Source: JABAYQ01 sp042091225 (GTDB lineage: Bacteria; Bacteroidota; Bacteroidia; Flavobacteriales; UBA7312). From it: a stretch of DNA of 64,000 nucleotides. This document shows positions 51,221 through 60,503 of the stretch, in pieces. The translations under genes were made by a program, and so were the position numbers. The stretch spans positions 1 to 64,000 of the forward strand of contig JBELHW010000003.1 of NCBI GenBank assembly GCA_042091225.1, given 5' to 3'. The notes under the pieces were generated by a model. That model was not told the DNA's origin, did not search any database, and was given only the letters and a program-made list of their open reading frames with translations. Positions within the stretch are counted from its first letter, which is position 1. Every line of letters begins with the position of its first letter.

Positions 51221-51817
51221 TTATTGTATTAGCAAATCAAGATTATGGTGTTCCATCTGCTTTCTAACGTTAATTAAAGCATAGCGCATTCTACCTAATG
51301 CCGTATTTATGCTAACTCCAGTCTTCTCAGCAATCTCTTTAAAACTTAAATCTTCATAATGCCTCATCACTAAAACATCTCTCTGATTTTTAGGTAAGTT
51401 CTGAATTAAATTCTTTAAAAGCTGTGTTTGCTCGTCCATAATCAAATCTTGCTCCTTAGTAGGCTCTTGATTATCGATAACATCAAAAATATCAAAGTCT
51501 TCAAAAACTTTGCTTTTCCCAACCACCGGAATTCTTTTCTGTTTTCTAAAATGATCTATTACAAGATTGTGAGCAATTCTCATTACCCAAGGTAAAAACT
51601 TACCCTCTTCATTATATTTTCCTTTTTTTAAAGACGTAATGACCTTAAAAAAAGCATCCTGAAATATATCTTCGGCTAAAGCTTGGTTTTTTACTTTAGA
51701 CAAAATAAAAGAATAGATTTTAGATCTATGGCGTTGTAAAAGTTTATCAAGTGATGAAGAATGACCCTGAAGGAAAAGTTTAACTAAATCCTGGTCGGAA
51801 GTTTTGCATACTAACAT
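51221..51817 (-). CDS. ECF-type RNA polymerase sigma factor
   Basis: A 198-residue sigma-70 family factor of the extracytoplasmic-function group. Region 2 is at about 20-90 (LAEDIFQDAFFKVI and WVMRIAHNLVIDHFRKQKR), and region 4 at about 130-185 (LPKNQRDVLVMRHYEDLSFKEIAE with GRMRYALINVRKQ). Regions 1 and 3 are absent. Cognate promoters are unknown. The next gene codes a short possible partner. The upstream 183-bp gap to uvrA holds promoters for both. Confidence 0.93.
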   Translation of the reverse strand: MLVCKTSDQDLVKLFLQGHSSSLDKLLQRHRSKIYSFILSKVKNQALAEDIFQDAFFKVITSLKKGKYNEEGKFLPWVMRIAHNLVIDHFRKQKRIPVVGKSKVFEDFDIFDVIDNQEPTKEQDLIMDEQTQLLKNLIQNLPKNQRDVLVMRHYEDLSFKEIAEKTGVSINTALGRMRYALINVRKQMEHHNLDLLIQ

Positions 51818-51964
51818 ATCGAACTAATTTTAAGTGAATAAATAATTTAAAAAAAGTAGATATGTTTTATAAGCGAATAATGTTTAGTTAAATTTATCGA
51901 TACTATTATCGATTGTTATCCAAATATAGAATAAAAAAATGACCTTTCCAAATTGGAATTTAAC

Positions 51965-51972
51965 TAAATTTG
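51965..51972 (+). promoter_or_regulatory. -7 element of uvrA
   Basis: TAAATTTG is a perfect TAnnTTTG, 28 bases before the ATG at 52001. Confidence 0.58.
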
Positions 51973-52000
51973 TAAATTAGTTTAATTCTTGCTAGTACAA

Positions 52001-54799
52001 ATGTCAAAAAACCAAAGACCTAAATCTACTAATCAAAAATACATAACCATAAAGGGTGGCAACACACACAACTTAAAAAATGTTGATGTGAAAATCCCCA
52101 AGAAGAACATGGTGGTTATTACGGGTGTTTCAGGCTCAGGCAAATCGTCTTTGGCGTTTGATACACTATTTGCTGAAGGACAAAGAAGATACATAGAAAG
52201 TCTATCCTCTTATGCAAGACAATTTTTAGGTAAACTTCAAAAACCGGATGTTGAAAAAATTGATGGTATATCCCCAGCAATTGCTATTGAACAAAAAGTA
52301 AACAGCAAAAATCCAAGATCTACCGTAGGAACTTCTACAGAAATATATGACTATCTAAAGTTACTTTTTGCAAGAGTAGGCAAAACTATTTCGCCTATTT
52401 CAAAGCAAGAAGTGAAAAAACAAAGTGTAACAGACGTGGTCAATTTTTTCAAAAATATTGAAAATGGGAAAAAAGCATTGATATTATTCAAAAAGAATGA
52501 AGACCTAAATCAAGTAGATTATTTAAACAAAATTTTAAATCAAGGATACTCTAGAGTTTTAATCAATGAAGATGTTTGTAGAATTGATGATGTTTTAGAA
52601 AGCAACGCCCTTTCGGAAGAACAGGAGATATATGTTGTTTTAGATAGAGTTATAACAAACAACGAAGAAAATAATTTAAATAGAATTGCTGACAGTACCC
52701 AATCTGCTTTTTTCGAAGGTCAAGGACAATGTTATATTAAAATAGATAAGCAAATAACTCCTTTTAGTAATCGATTTGAAAAGGATGGAATTAAATTTAT
52801 TTTACCAACCGAACATCTTTTTAGCTTTAACAATCCTCTTGGTTCTTGTAAAAAGTGTGATGGATATGGCTCTGTATTAGGAATTGATGAAAATAAAGTA
52901 ATACCAAACACTAGTCTTTCAGTACATCAAGGAGCTGTTAGCTGCTGGAAAGGAGAAAAGCTAGGGAAATGGAAAGAAAGATTTTCTCTAAGTGCTTTAG
53001 ACCATGACTTTCCAATTCATAGAGCTTATTGCGATCTTAATGAAAATGAAAAAAACCTTCTTTGGAATGGTGCTAAAAAATTAAAAGGAATAAATACATT
53101 TTTCAAACAAGTAGAAAAAGAAATTTACAAAGTCCAAAACAGAGTTTTATTAGCAAGGTATAAAGGAAAAAGTAAATGCGATCAATGCCATGGCTCAAGA
53201 CTTAGAAAAGAAGCATTATACGTTTATGTTGACGACATGAACATCAATGACATTGTTCATTTACCTATCGATAAAGCTTTAAAAAAGCTAGAAAAACTAA
53301 AATTAAATAAAAACGATAGCCACATTGCAGAACGGATTTTAAAAGAAATTACAAGTCGGTTGAGCTTTTTAAATGAAGTAGGATTAAGTTACTTAAGTTT
53401 AAATCGACTCTCTTCTACTCTTTCTGGAGGAGAATCTCAAAGAATAAATTTGGCAACTTCAATAGGCAGCAGCCTAGTTGGCTCAATGTATGTTTTAGAT
53501 GAGCCAAGTATTGGACTTCATTCAAGAGATACCAAAAGATTAATTAGCGTTCTAGAATCTTTAAGAGATATAGGAAATACCGTAATAATAGTCGAGCACG
53601 ATGAAGAAATAATGAAAGCAGCAGACCAAATTATCGATATAGGTATGTATGCAGGATCTTTAGGAGGCGAAGTTGTTTTTCAAGGAAACCTTAAAGAAAT
53701 ATACAAGAGTAAAAAAAGCCTCACAGGTAATTATTTAAATGGCACAAAAAAAATTGAAACACCTAGCCAAAGAAAAAAATGGAGCCATTCAATTAAGATA
53801 AAAGGAGCTAGGGAAAATAATTTAAAAAATATTAATGTTGAGTTTCCATTAGACTGCTTAACGTTAGTAACTGGAGTCAGCGGCTCAGGAAAAACCTCTT
53901 TAATTAAACAAATATTATTTCCTGCTATTCAAAAAAACATACAAGGTTATAGTTCAAAAATAGGTAGTCATGATAGCATAGAAGGAGACTTAAACTTTAT
54001 TGAAAATATAGAGTTTATTGACCAAAACCCTATTGGAAGATCTTCAAGATCTAATCCGGTAACCTATATAAAAGCATACGACGATATAAGAAGCTTATTC
54101 GCTTCTTTAGAATTAGCAAAAGCAAGAGGATATAAGAGTGGAAGATTTTCTTTTAATGTTGACGGCGGGAGATGCGAAGTTTGCGAAGGCGAAGGCCAAA
54201 TTACTATTGAAATGCAGTTTATGGCCGATGTTTATATAAATTGTGAAAGCTGTAAGGGTAAAAGATTTAAAGAGGAAACCTTAGAAATTAAATACCACAA
54301 AAAAGATATCTCTGATGTTTTAAAGATGACAATAGACGAAGCTATTTCGTTCTTTGAAAAACATCAACAACATAAAATTGTTAAGAAATTACTTCCGCTT
54401 CAACAAGTAGGATTAGGATACATTCAACTTGGCCAATCTTCAAATACATTAAGTGGCGGCGAAGCTCAAAGAATTAAATTAGCTTTCTTTTTAAGTAAAG
54501 GAATAAATACTGAAAAAACATTATTTATTTTTGATGAACCAACTACAGGACTACATTTTCACGATATAAGTAAGCTCTTGAAATCTTTTAAAGCTCTAAT
54601 TAATAATGGGCACACGATTGTTTGCATCGAACATAATACCGATGTTATTAAATCTGCAGACTGGATAATCGACTTAGGTCCTGAAGGTGGAGCAAATGGA
54701 GGAGAATTAATGTTTAGCGGCACACCAGAAGATTTAATAAAAAATAAAAAATCACATACCGCACATTACTTAAAAGAAAAACTAACTCCTACTGTCTAA
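52001..54799 (+). CDS. uvrA: Excinuclease ABC subunit A
   Basis: A 932-residue DNA-damage-recognition ATPase of nucleotide excision repair. Two ABC ATPase modules each carry Walker A (VSGSGKSSL near 45; VSGSGKTSL near 624), signature LSGGE and Walker B. Zinc-binding Cys pairs occur in both halves (CKKCDGYG and CDQCHGS; CEVCEGEG and CESCKGK). I chose ATG at 52001; an in-frame TTG at 51989 would add four residues. It overlaps ruvX tail-to-tail by 18 bp. uvrB and uvrC are not in the window. Confidence 0.96.
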   Translation: MSKNQRPKSTNQKYITIKGGNTHNLKNVDVKIPKKNMVVITGVSGSGKSSLAFDTLFAEGQRRYIESLSSYARQFLGKLQKPDVEKIDGISPAIAIEQKVNSKNPRSTVGTSTEIYDYLKLLFARVGKTISPISKQEVKKQSVTDVVNFFKNIENGKKALILFKKNEDLNQVDYLNKILNQGYSRVLINEDVCRIDDVLESNALSEEQEIYVVLDRVITNNEENNLNRIADSTQSAFFEGQGQCYIKIDKQITPFSNRFEKDGIKFILPTEHLFSFNNPLGSCKKCDGYGSVLGIDENKVIPNTSLSVHQGAVSCWKGEKLGKWKERFSLSALDHDFPIHRAYCDLNENEKNLLWNGAKKLKGINTFFKQVEKEIYKVQNRVLLARYKGKSKCDQCHGSRLRKEALYVYVDDMNINDIVHLPIDKALKKLEKLKLNKNDSHIAERILKEITSRLSFLNEVGLSYLSLNRLSSTLSGGESQRINLATSIGSSLVGSMYVLDEPSIGLHSRDTKRLISVLESLRDIGNTVIIVEHDEEIMKAADQIIDIGMYAGSLGGEVVFQGNLKEIYKSKKSLTGNYLNGTKKIETPSQRKKWSHSIKIKGARENNLKNINVEFPLDCLTLVTGVSGSGKTSLIKQILFPAIQKNIQGYSSKIGSHDSIEGDLNFIENIEFIDQNPIGRSSRSNPVTYIKAYDDIRSLFASLELAKARGYKSGRFSFNVDGGRCEVCEGEGQITIEMQFMADVYINCESCKGKRFKEETLEIKYHKKDISDVLKMTIDEAISFFEKHQQHKIVKKLLPLQQVGLGYIQLGQSSNTLSGGEAQRIKLAFFLSKGINTEKTLFIFDEPTTGLHFHDISKLLKSFKALINNGHTIVCIEHNTDVIKSADWIIDLGPEGGANGGELMFSGTPEDLIKNKKSHTAHYLKEKLTPTV

Positions 54800-55195
54800 A
54801 TAAGATTGTAAAATAATTGTTGCACTTATTTGATCTACTAATGCCTTATTAGACCTAGCTTTTTTACTTATACCAGAATCAATCATGGTTTGAAATGCCA
54901 TTTTAGAGGTAAAACGCTCGTCCACTCTTTCAATCTTAAGATTAGGGTATGCTTTTTGCAAACGTATTACAAATGGCTCGATGTATTTACTGCTTTCAGA
55001 CATGGTATTATCTAAATTTTTAGCAAAACCTACAACAACACATTCAACATTATTTTTGCCAAGATAACTACTCAAATATGCCATTAAATCGCTGGTTTTC
55101 ACAGTAGTTAGACCACTAGCAATTATTTGTTCCGTATCCGTAACTGCTAGCCCTACCCTTTTACTTCCATAGTCAATTGCTAAAATTTTGCTCAT
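54782..55195 (-). CDS. ruvX: RuvX/YqgF family nuclease
   Basis: A 137-residue RNase H-fold protein. The first motif is LAIDYGSKRVGLAV (4-17), a second acidic site follows in VVVGFAKNL, and a C-terminal DQISATIILQ region completes the fold. In E. coli YqgF trims pre-16S rRNA; it was earlier proposed as a Holliday junction resolvase. Its promoter-like CGAAAATA (minus TATTTTCG, one mismatch) at 55202 is close to the ATG. Confidence 0.9.
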   Translation of the reverse strand: MSKILAIDYGSKRVGLAVTDTEQIIASGLTTVKTSDLMAYLSSYLGKNNVECVVVGFAKNLDNTMSESSKYIEPFVIRLQKAYPNLKIERVDERFTSKMAFQTMIDSGISKKARSNKALVDQISATIILQSYLDSRS

Positions 55196-55220
55196 AGATT
55201 ACGAAAATAAAGCTTTTAAC

Positions 55221-55228
55221 TATCTTTG
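55221..55228 (+). promoter_or_regulatory. -7 element of dapD, nearly touching its start codon
   Basis: TATCTTTG is a perfect TAnnTTTG and ends 5 bases before the ATG at 55234, the same spacing as at copA. Confidence 0.6.
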
Positions 55229-55233
55229 CAAAC

Positions 55234-56052
55234 ATGAATAACACACTTAAAACAATTATAGAGGACGCATGGAATAATCGTACTCTACTTGAAAAAACAA
55301 CTACACAGGATGCAATCAGAGAAATAATTGAACTTTTAGACAAAGGGAAATTAAGAGTTGCCCATCCAGAAAATGAAGAATGGATTGTTAATGACTGGAT
55401 AAAAAAAGCAGTTATTATGTACTTCCCTATTCAAAAAATGGAAACAATAGAAGCCGGTCCGATGGAGTTTCATGATAAAATGAAACTAAAAAAAGACTAT
55501 GCAAAACTAGGGGTACGTGTTGTACCTCATGCTGTAGCAAGATACGGATCATTTTTAGCTAAGGGAGTAATTATGATGCCATCATACGTAAACATTGGAG
55601 CGTTTGTAGATGAAGGTACAATGGTAGATACTTGGGCTACGGTTGGTTCTTGCGCACAAATTGGAAAAAATGTTCACCTTAGTGGTGGGGTTGGTATAGG
55701 AGGTGTACTAGAACCAATTCAGGCAGCTCCAGTTGTTATTGAAGATGACGCTTTTATAGGTTCGAGATGTATTGTAGTAGAGGGAGTTAGAGTAGCCAAA
55801 GAAGCAGTTCTTGGAGCAAATGTTGTCCTTACATCCTCTACCAAAATAATTGATGTAACTGGCAATGAACCAAAAGAAATAAAAGGATTTATTCCACAAA
55901 GATCGGTTGTTATTCCTGGTACTTATCAAAAAGAATTTAATGCTGGCACCTATGGTGTACCTTGTGCACTAATTATTGGAAAAAGAAAAGAAAGCACCGA
56001 TAAAAAGACATCATTAAATAGTGCTTTAAGAGAATATAATATTTCAGTATGA
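55234..56052 (+). CDS. dapD: Tetrahydrodipicolinate N-succinyltransferase
   Basis: A 272-residue cytoplasmic enzyme of the succinylase branch of lysine/diaminopimelate synthesis. The N-terminal helical domain is followed by a left-handed beta-helix (about 110-240) with hexapeptide repeats such as IGAFVDEGTMVDTWATVG and the insert GIGGVLEPIQAAPVVIED, typical of DapD. Length matches E. coli DapD. It overlaps the next gene by 4 bp (ATGA), although that gene is a glycosyltransferase. Confidence 0.95.
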   Translation: MNNTLKTIIEDAWNNRTLLEKTTTQDAIREIIELLDKGKLRVAHPENEEWIVNDWIKKAVIMYFPIQKMETIEAGPMEFHDKMKLKKDYAKLGVRVVPHAVARYGSFLAKGVIMMPSYVNIGAFVDEGTMVDTWATVGSCAQIGKNVHLSGGVGIGGVLEPIQAAPVVIEDDAFIGSRCIVVEGVRVAKEAVLGANVVLTSSTKIIDVTGNEPKEIKGFIPQRSVVIPGTYQKEFNAGTYGVPCALIIGKRKESTDKKTSLNSALREYNISV

Positions 56053-57170
56053 TGAATATTGGGTTTGATGCAAAAAGAGCTTTTTACAACAATACTGGGC
56101 TTGGAAACTACAGTAGAGATACCGTACGCATATTAAGTAATCATTTCCCTGATAACAACTATTATTTATATACTCCAAAAGAAGTAAATAATAAAAGATT
56201 AGACTATTTAGATAGAAGAAATATTTTTGTCAAAACTCCAAAAAGAATCATTGATAAATCTTTTAAATCACTATGGAGAACTTCTTCCGTAAAAAGAGAT
56301 TTAATAAAAGATAAAATAAATATTTTTCATGGATTAAGTCATGAACTTCCCATTGGTATTAACAAAACAAATATCAAAACAATAGTCACTATTCACGATC
56401 TTATTTTTTTAAGATATCCCCAATTATTCAACAAAATTGACAATAAAATTTACTATCAAAAATTTTATCATTCTTGTAAAATAGCAGATAAAATTATTGC
56501 AGTAAGTAATCAGACCAAAAAAGATATAGTAGATTTTTTTAAAATAGATCCTAAAAAAATTGAGGTCGTTTATCAGGGTTGCAATAAAGCTTTTAAGCAA
56601 ACACAACCATTACACATATTCAATTCTTTGTTAAAAAAATACCCTATACCAAAAGAGTATTTACTTTATGTAGGAAGTATAGAAGAAAGAAAAAATCTTT
56701 TATCCCTTCTAAAGTGCTTAAAGAATATGCCAAATCAAAAACTAGTAATAGTAGGTGAAGGAAAACAATACAAAAATAAATGTCTGAATTACATAAAAAA
56801 CAAACAATTAGAAAAACAAGTTTATTTTCTTAAAGAACTAAACCTTGAGCAACTGGCTAGCCTATATCAAAATGCTCAAATGCTAATCTATCCCTCTTTA
56901 TTCGAAGGATTTGGCATTCCGATTATTGAAGCACTGTTTTGCAAAACTCCTGTTATAACTTCAAAAAATGGCTGTTTTTCTGAAGCAGGAGGTCCATCTT
57001 CCATCTATATAGACCCTACAGATACCGAACAAATGAAAATTGCTATTTTAAGTATCTTAGGCGACCAAAACAAAAGAGAACAACAAATTAAAAATGGACT
57101 AGAATATGTTCAGAAATTCAACGACGAAACCATTGCAAAAAAATTAATGTCCACCTACCTCAATCTTTAA
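56049..57170 (+). CDS. Family 4-type glycosyltransferase (GT-B)
   Basis: A 373-residue cytoplasmic glycosyltransferase. The N-terminal Rossmann half has GFDAKRAFYNNTGLGNYSRD (4-23), and the C-terminal half has LLYVGSIEERKNL (about 200-212) and the donor motif YPSLFEGFGIPIIEA (about 281-295), both typical of GT4. Either of two adjacent ATGs (56049, 56052) may start it. Substrate is unknown. It sits between dapD (4-bp overlap) and tsaC (1-bp gap), outside any sugar cluster. Confidence 0.87.
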   Translation: MMNIGFDAKRAFYNNTGLGNYSRDTVRILSNHFPDNNYYLYTPKEVNNKRLDYLDRRNIFVKTPKRIIDKSFKSLWRTSSVKRDLIKDKINIFHGLSHELPIGINKTNIKTIVTIHDLIFLRYPQLFNKIDNKIYYQKFYHSCKIADKIIAVSNQTKKDIVDFFKIDPKKIEVVYQGCNKAFKQTQPLHIFNSLLKKYPIPKEYLLYVGSIEERKNLLSLLKCLKNMPNQKLVIVGEGKQYKNKCLNYIKNKQLEKQVYFLKELNLEQLASLYQNAQMLIYPSLFEGFGIPIIEALFCKTPVITSKNGCFSEAGGPSSIYIDPTDTEQMKIAILSILGDQNKREQQIKNGLEYVQKFNDETIAKKLMSTYLNL

Positions 57171-57171
57171 A

Positions 57172-57732
57172 ATGCAAGAAGAAATTAAAAAGTGTATAGA
57201 CGTTTTAAGACAAGGCGGAATAATACTTTACCCAACAGATACAATTTGGGGTATAGGATGTGACGCCAATAACCAAGAAGCAATAAAACGCATATACGAA
57301 ATAAAAAAAAGAGTAGAATCCAAAGCACTTATAACACTAGTAAACAATGAGGTTATGCTAGAAAGAACCGTAGTAGATATGCCTGAGATTGCATGGGACC
57401 TAATTGAGTCAGCAAATAAGCCACTCACAATTATTTACGAAAAAGTTAAAGGAATTTCCAATAATGCTTTAGCACAAAATAAATCTTGTGCCATAAGATT
57501 AGTAAACGATGATTTTTGCAAAAATTTAATTAGTCGATTTAAAAAGCCAATTATTTCAACCTCTGCAAATGTTAGTGGAGAAAAAAATCCTTCGAATTTT
57601 AAAGATATTGACCAACACATTCTTAAAAACGTAGATTATATAGTAAATTACAAACAAAACGACTCAACTAAAAAAACGAGCTCCAATATTATAGAGCTTA
57701 AAAATAATGGCTCAATAAAAATTATTAGATAA
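57172..57732 (+). CDS. tsaC: Threonylcarbamoyl-AMP synthase
   Basis: A 186-residue cytoplasmic YrdC-fold enzyme that makes threonylcarbamoyl-AMP for t6A at position 37 of ANN-decoding tRNAs. GGIILYPTDTIWGIGCD (15-31), KKRVESKALITLV (about 44-56) and PIISTSANVSGE (about 123-134) are hallmarks of TsaC. It is close to canonical, unlike the paralogue at 29824. It is followed without a gap by cca, and the run continues to miaA, which modifies the same tRNA position. Confidence 0.92.
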   Translation: MQEEIKKCIDVLRQGGIILYPTDTIWGIGCDANNQEAIKRIYEIKKRVESKALITLVNNEVMLERTVVDMPEIAWDLIESANKPLTIIYEKVKGISNNALAQNKSCAIRLVNDDFCKNLISRFKKPIISTSANVSGEKNPSNFKDIDQHILKNVDYIVNYKQNDSTKKTSSNIIELKNNGSIKIIR

Positions 57733-59169
57733 GTGAACTTGAATTCTTTTTTAAAACAAGAAATCTTCAATACTGTAAGTAAAGCTGCAGATGAGTTAGA
57801 ATATCCTACTTTCGTAATTGGCGGATTCGTAAGAGATGCTATAATGGAAAGAAACCAACCTAAAGATATTGATATTGTTTGTCTTGGTTCCGGTATTAAG
57901 TTAGCAAAAAAAGTAGCTAGTTTTTTATCTCCTGAGCCTCAAATACAAGTTTTCAAAAACTTCGGTACCGCGATGTTAAAGCATAATGATCTTGAACTCG
58001 AATTTGTTGGAGCACGAAAAGAATCTTACCGAAAAGAATCTAGAAAGCCAATAGTAGAAAATGGAACATTAGAGGATGATCAAAACAGAAGAGACTTTAC
58101 CATTAATGCAATGGCAATTCAATTAAATAATAAAGACTTTGGCAAATTAATTGATCCTTTTGATGGAATAACAGATATTAAAAACAAAACCTTAAAAACA
58201 CCATTAGATCCGTCTATAACTTACTCAGACGATCCTCTCAGAATGGTTAGAGCAATTCGGTTTGCATGTCAACTTCAATTTGAAATTGAAGCACTTTCAT
58301 TAAAAGCAATAAAAGAAAACGCAGAAAGAATTACAATAGTCTCTCAAGAAAGAATAACACAAGAATTAAATAAAATTATTCTTAGTAAAAAACCATCAAT
58401 TGGATTTAAATTACTATTTGACACCGGACTATTGCATCATTTTTTCCCTAAAATAACCGAACTTCATGGAGTCGAAGTAATCGACAATAAATCCCACAAA
58501 GATAATTTCTACCATACCCTAGAAGTACTGGATAATATCAGTTTAAAATCAGAAAATTTATGGTTAAGATGGGCTGCAATTCTGCACGACATTGCCAAAC
58601 CAGACACCAAAAAATTTGACAAAAAAAATGGCTATACTTTTCACGGCCACGAATTTATAGGATCTAAAATGGTGCCATCTATTTTTAGAAAACTAAAACT
58701 TCCCTTAAATGAAAAAATGAAATATGTTCAAAAACTTGTAAAACTTCATTTAAGACCAATAGTTCTTTCAAAAGAAATTGTAACAGACTCAGCAGTAAGA
58801 AGATTATTGTCCGACGCAGGAAACGATATTGATGACCTCATGACTTTATGTGATGCAGATATTACATCTAAAAACCCTATAAAAGTAAAAAAGTTTTCAA
58901 ACAACTTCAATTTGGTTAGAGAAAAATTAAAACAAGTTGAAGAAAAAGACCAAATAAGAAACATGGTACTTCCTTTAAATGGAGAAGATATAATACAAAT
59001 TTTTGAAATAAAACCAGGAAAAGAAATCGGACTACTCAAGAAAGCAATTAAAGATGCTATATTAGATGGTGATATAGAAAACAATAAAGAGCAAGCAATA
59101 TTGTTAGTTATTGAAAAAGCAAAGAAATTCGGATTAAAACCAAAAAAAAATGAAGAGAATAAAATTTAG
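57733..59169 (+). CDS. cca: CCA tRNA nucleotidyltransferase with HD domain, GTG start
   Basis: A 478-residue class II polymerase-beta-fold enzyme that adds CCA to tRNA 3' ends. The nucleotidyltransferase motif is GGFVRDAIMERNQPKDIDIV-like (GG at about 31-32, DID at about 46-48), followed by RRDFTINAM (about 119-127), and an HD domain with HDIAKP is near residue 290. The start must be GTG 57733 (or TTG 57739), since the first in-frame ATG lies beyond the catalytic GG motif. Its last 20 bp overlap the pRiA4b-like gene. The tRNA-His in this window lacks an encoded CCA. Confidence 0.92.
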   Translation: MNLNSFLKQEIFNTVSKAADELEYPTFVIGGFVRDAIMERNQPKDIDIVCLGSGIKLAKKVASFLSPEPQIQVFKNFGTAMLKHNDLELEFVGARKESYRKESRKPIVENGTLEDDQNRRDFTINAMAIQLNNKDFGKLIDPFDGITDIKNKTLKTPLDPSITYSDDPLRMVRAIRFACQLQFEIEALSLKAIKENAERITIVSQERITQELNKIILSKKPSIGFKLLFDTGLLHHFFPKITELHGVEVIDNKSHKDNFYHTLEVLDNISLKSENLWLRWAAILHDIAKPDTKKFDKKNGYTFHGHEFIGSKMVPSIFRKLKLPLNEKMKYVQKLVKLHLRPIVLSKEIVTDSAVRRLLSDAGNDIDDLMTLCDADITSKNPIKVKKFSNNFNLVREKLKQVEEKDQIRNMVLPLNGEDIIQIFEIKPGKEIGLLKKAIKDAILDGDIENNKEQAILLVIEKAKKFGLKPKKNEENKI

Positions 59170-59650
59170 TATTGTATTAGATCACAAACAGGATGTTTTT
59201 AGAGAAATTGAAATCGATGGAAACAATACGCTCTTACAACTTCATCAAATTATAGAACAATCGTTTGGACTAAACCAAGGGGAAATGGCTGCATTTTATT
59301 TTACAGATGAAGAATGGAATCAGGAAGAAGAAATTCCGCTTGTTTCTATGGACGATAGCGTTGCAGAAATGACTAAAATTAAAATACAAAACGTTTTCGA
59401 ATCTTTAGACTCAAAAATGTTATATATAAACGACTTTCTTCTTTTTTGGAGATTCATGATTACTACAGAAGAAATTTCGGAAACCGATAGCGATAATAAG
59501 GCAAAAGAAGTATTAAAATTTGGAGAAATGCCATTGGATGCACCCAATATACAATTCGTTGCCGACAACATAGACGAAGAAGAAAATGAAGATGATGATC
59601 TGTTTTTTGATGGCGATTTAAACGAATTTGAAGAATTTAATGAATACTAA
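59150..59650 (+). CDS. pRiA4b ORF-3-like (IS1096 passenger-type) protein
   Basis: A 166-residue protein of the plasmid pRiA4b ORF-3 family (PF07929-type). KFSIVLDHKQDVFREIEI (5-22), LHQIIEQSFGL and AAFYFTDEEW are recognisable. The N-terminal half looks like a beta-grasp-like domain, and the tail (about 139-166) is very acidic. Relatives occur as passenger genes of IS1096-type elements, but no transposase is near. The gene overlaps cca by 20 bp and miaA by 11 bp, between two tRNA-maturation genes. Function is unknown; a tRNA or RNA-linked role is inference. Confidence 0.75.
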   Translation: MKRIKFSIVLDHKQDVFREIEIDGNNTLLQLHQIIEQSFGLNQGEMAAFYFTDEEWNQEEEIPLVSMDDSVAEMTKIKIQNVFESLDSKMLYINDFLLFWRFMITTEEISETDSDNKAKEVLKFGEMPLDAPNIQFVADNIDEEENEDDDLFFDGDLNEFEEFNEY

Positions 59651-60503
59651 AACATTAAATGTAGTTTTTGGCCCAACAGCTATTGGTAAAACAAGCTATA
59701 GTATCAATTTAGCTAAAAAACTAAATACAGAAATAATTTCAGCCGATTCCAGGCAATTTTATAAAGAAATGCAAATTGGAACCGCCGTACCTACTCCTTA
59801 CGAATTAAAACAAGTAAAACACCATTTTATCCAAAACATTAGTATTCATGAAAATTACAATGTCGGACAATTCGAAAAAGATGGATTAAAAAAAATAGAA
59901 TCTCTTTTTAAAAATTTTGACCAATTAATCTTAACAGGAGGGTCAGGGCTTTATATAGATGCAATTTGTAATGGTTTAAATTTTTTTCCCGAAATAAACG
60001 CTAATATTAGAAATGAAATAAGAGAAAAATACGACAAACAAGGCTTAGAATGGCTCAAAAAAGAGGTCGAAAAAGCAGATCCAGAATATTACAATCAGGT
60101 TGACAAAGAAAATCCACAAAGACTATTAAGGTGTTTAGAAGTATGCACTCAAACAAAGAAATCATACTCCTCATTTAAAAAACAAAAAACAAAAAAAAGA
60201 GATTTTGATATAAAATTTATTGGCCTAAAAATGGAAAGAGATCAATTATATCAGAGAATAAATAAAAGAGTGGATATAATGCTAGAAAAAGGACTTGTAG
60301 AGGAAGCAAAAAATTTATATCAATACAAACATCTTAATGCATTACAAACAGTAGGATATAAAGAAATTTTTGATTTTTTAGACAACAAACACTCTCTAGA
60401 AAAAGCCATTGACCTAATAAAGCAAAACAGTAGAAGATACGCTAAAAGACAAATGACTTGGATGAAAAAATATCCTGCAAATTGGATAGACTTAACTATT
60501 TAA
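59640..60503 (+). CDS. miaA: tRNA dimethylallyltransferase
   Basis: A 287-residue cytoplasmic enzyme that adds isopentenyl to A37 of UNN-decoding tRNAs. The P-loop is G11-P-T-A-I-G-K17-T18, and the catalytic Asp36 is in ISADSRQFY. LILTGGSGLYIDAI and the later PQRLLRCLEV match the family. I chose ATG at 59640; a TTG at 59628 has no supporting homology. It overlaps the pRiA4b-like gene by 11 bp and its 3' end overlaps the convergent T9SS gene by 8 bp. Confidence 0.95.
   Translation: MNTKTLNVVFGPTAIGKTSYSINLAKKLNTEIISADSRQFYKEMQIGTAVPTPYELKQVKHHFIQNISIHENYNVGQFEKDGLKKIESLFKNFDQLILTGGSGLYIDAICNGLNFFPEINANIRNEIREKYDKQGLEWLKKEVEKADPEYYNQVDKENPQRLLRCLEVCTQTKKSYSSFKKQKTKKRDFDIKFIGLKMERDQLYQRINKRVDIMLEKGLVEEAKNLYQYKHLNALQTVGYKEIFDFLDNKHSLEKAIDLIKQNSRRYAKRQMTWMKKYPANWIDLTI

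Noticed and set aside
59150..59650. Considered as part of a transposon because of its family name
   Set aside because: No transposase, terminal inverted repeat or target duplication is visible, and the gene is embedded by overlaps with housekeeping genes.
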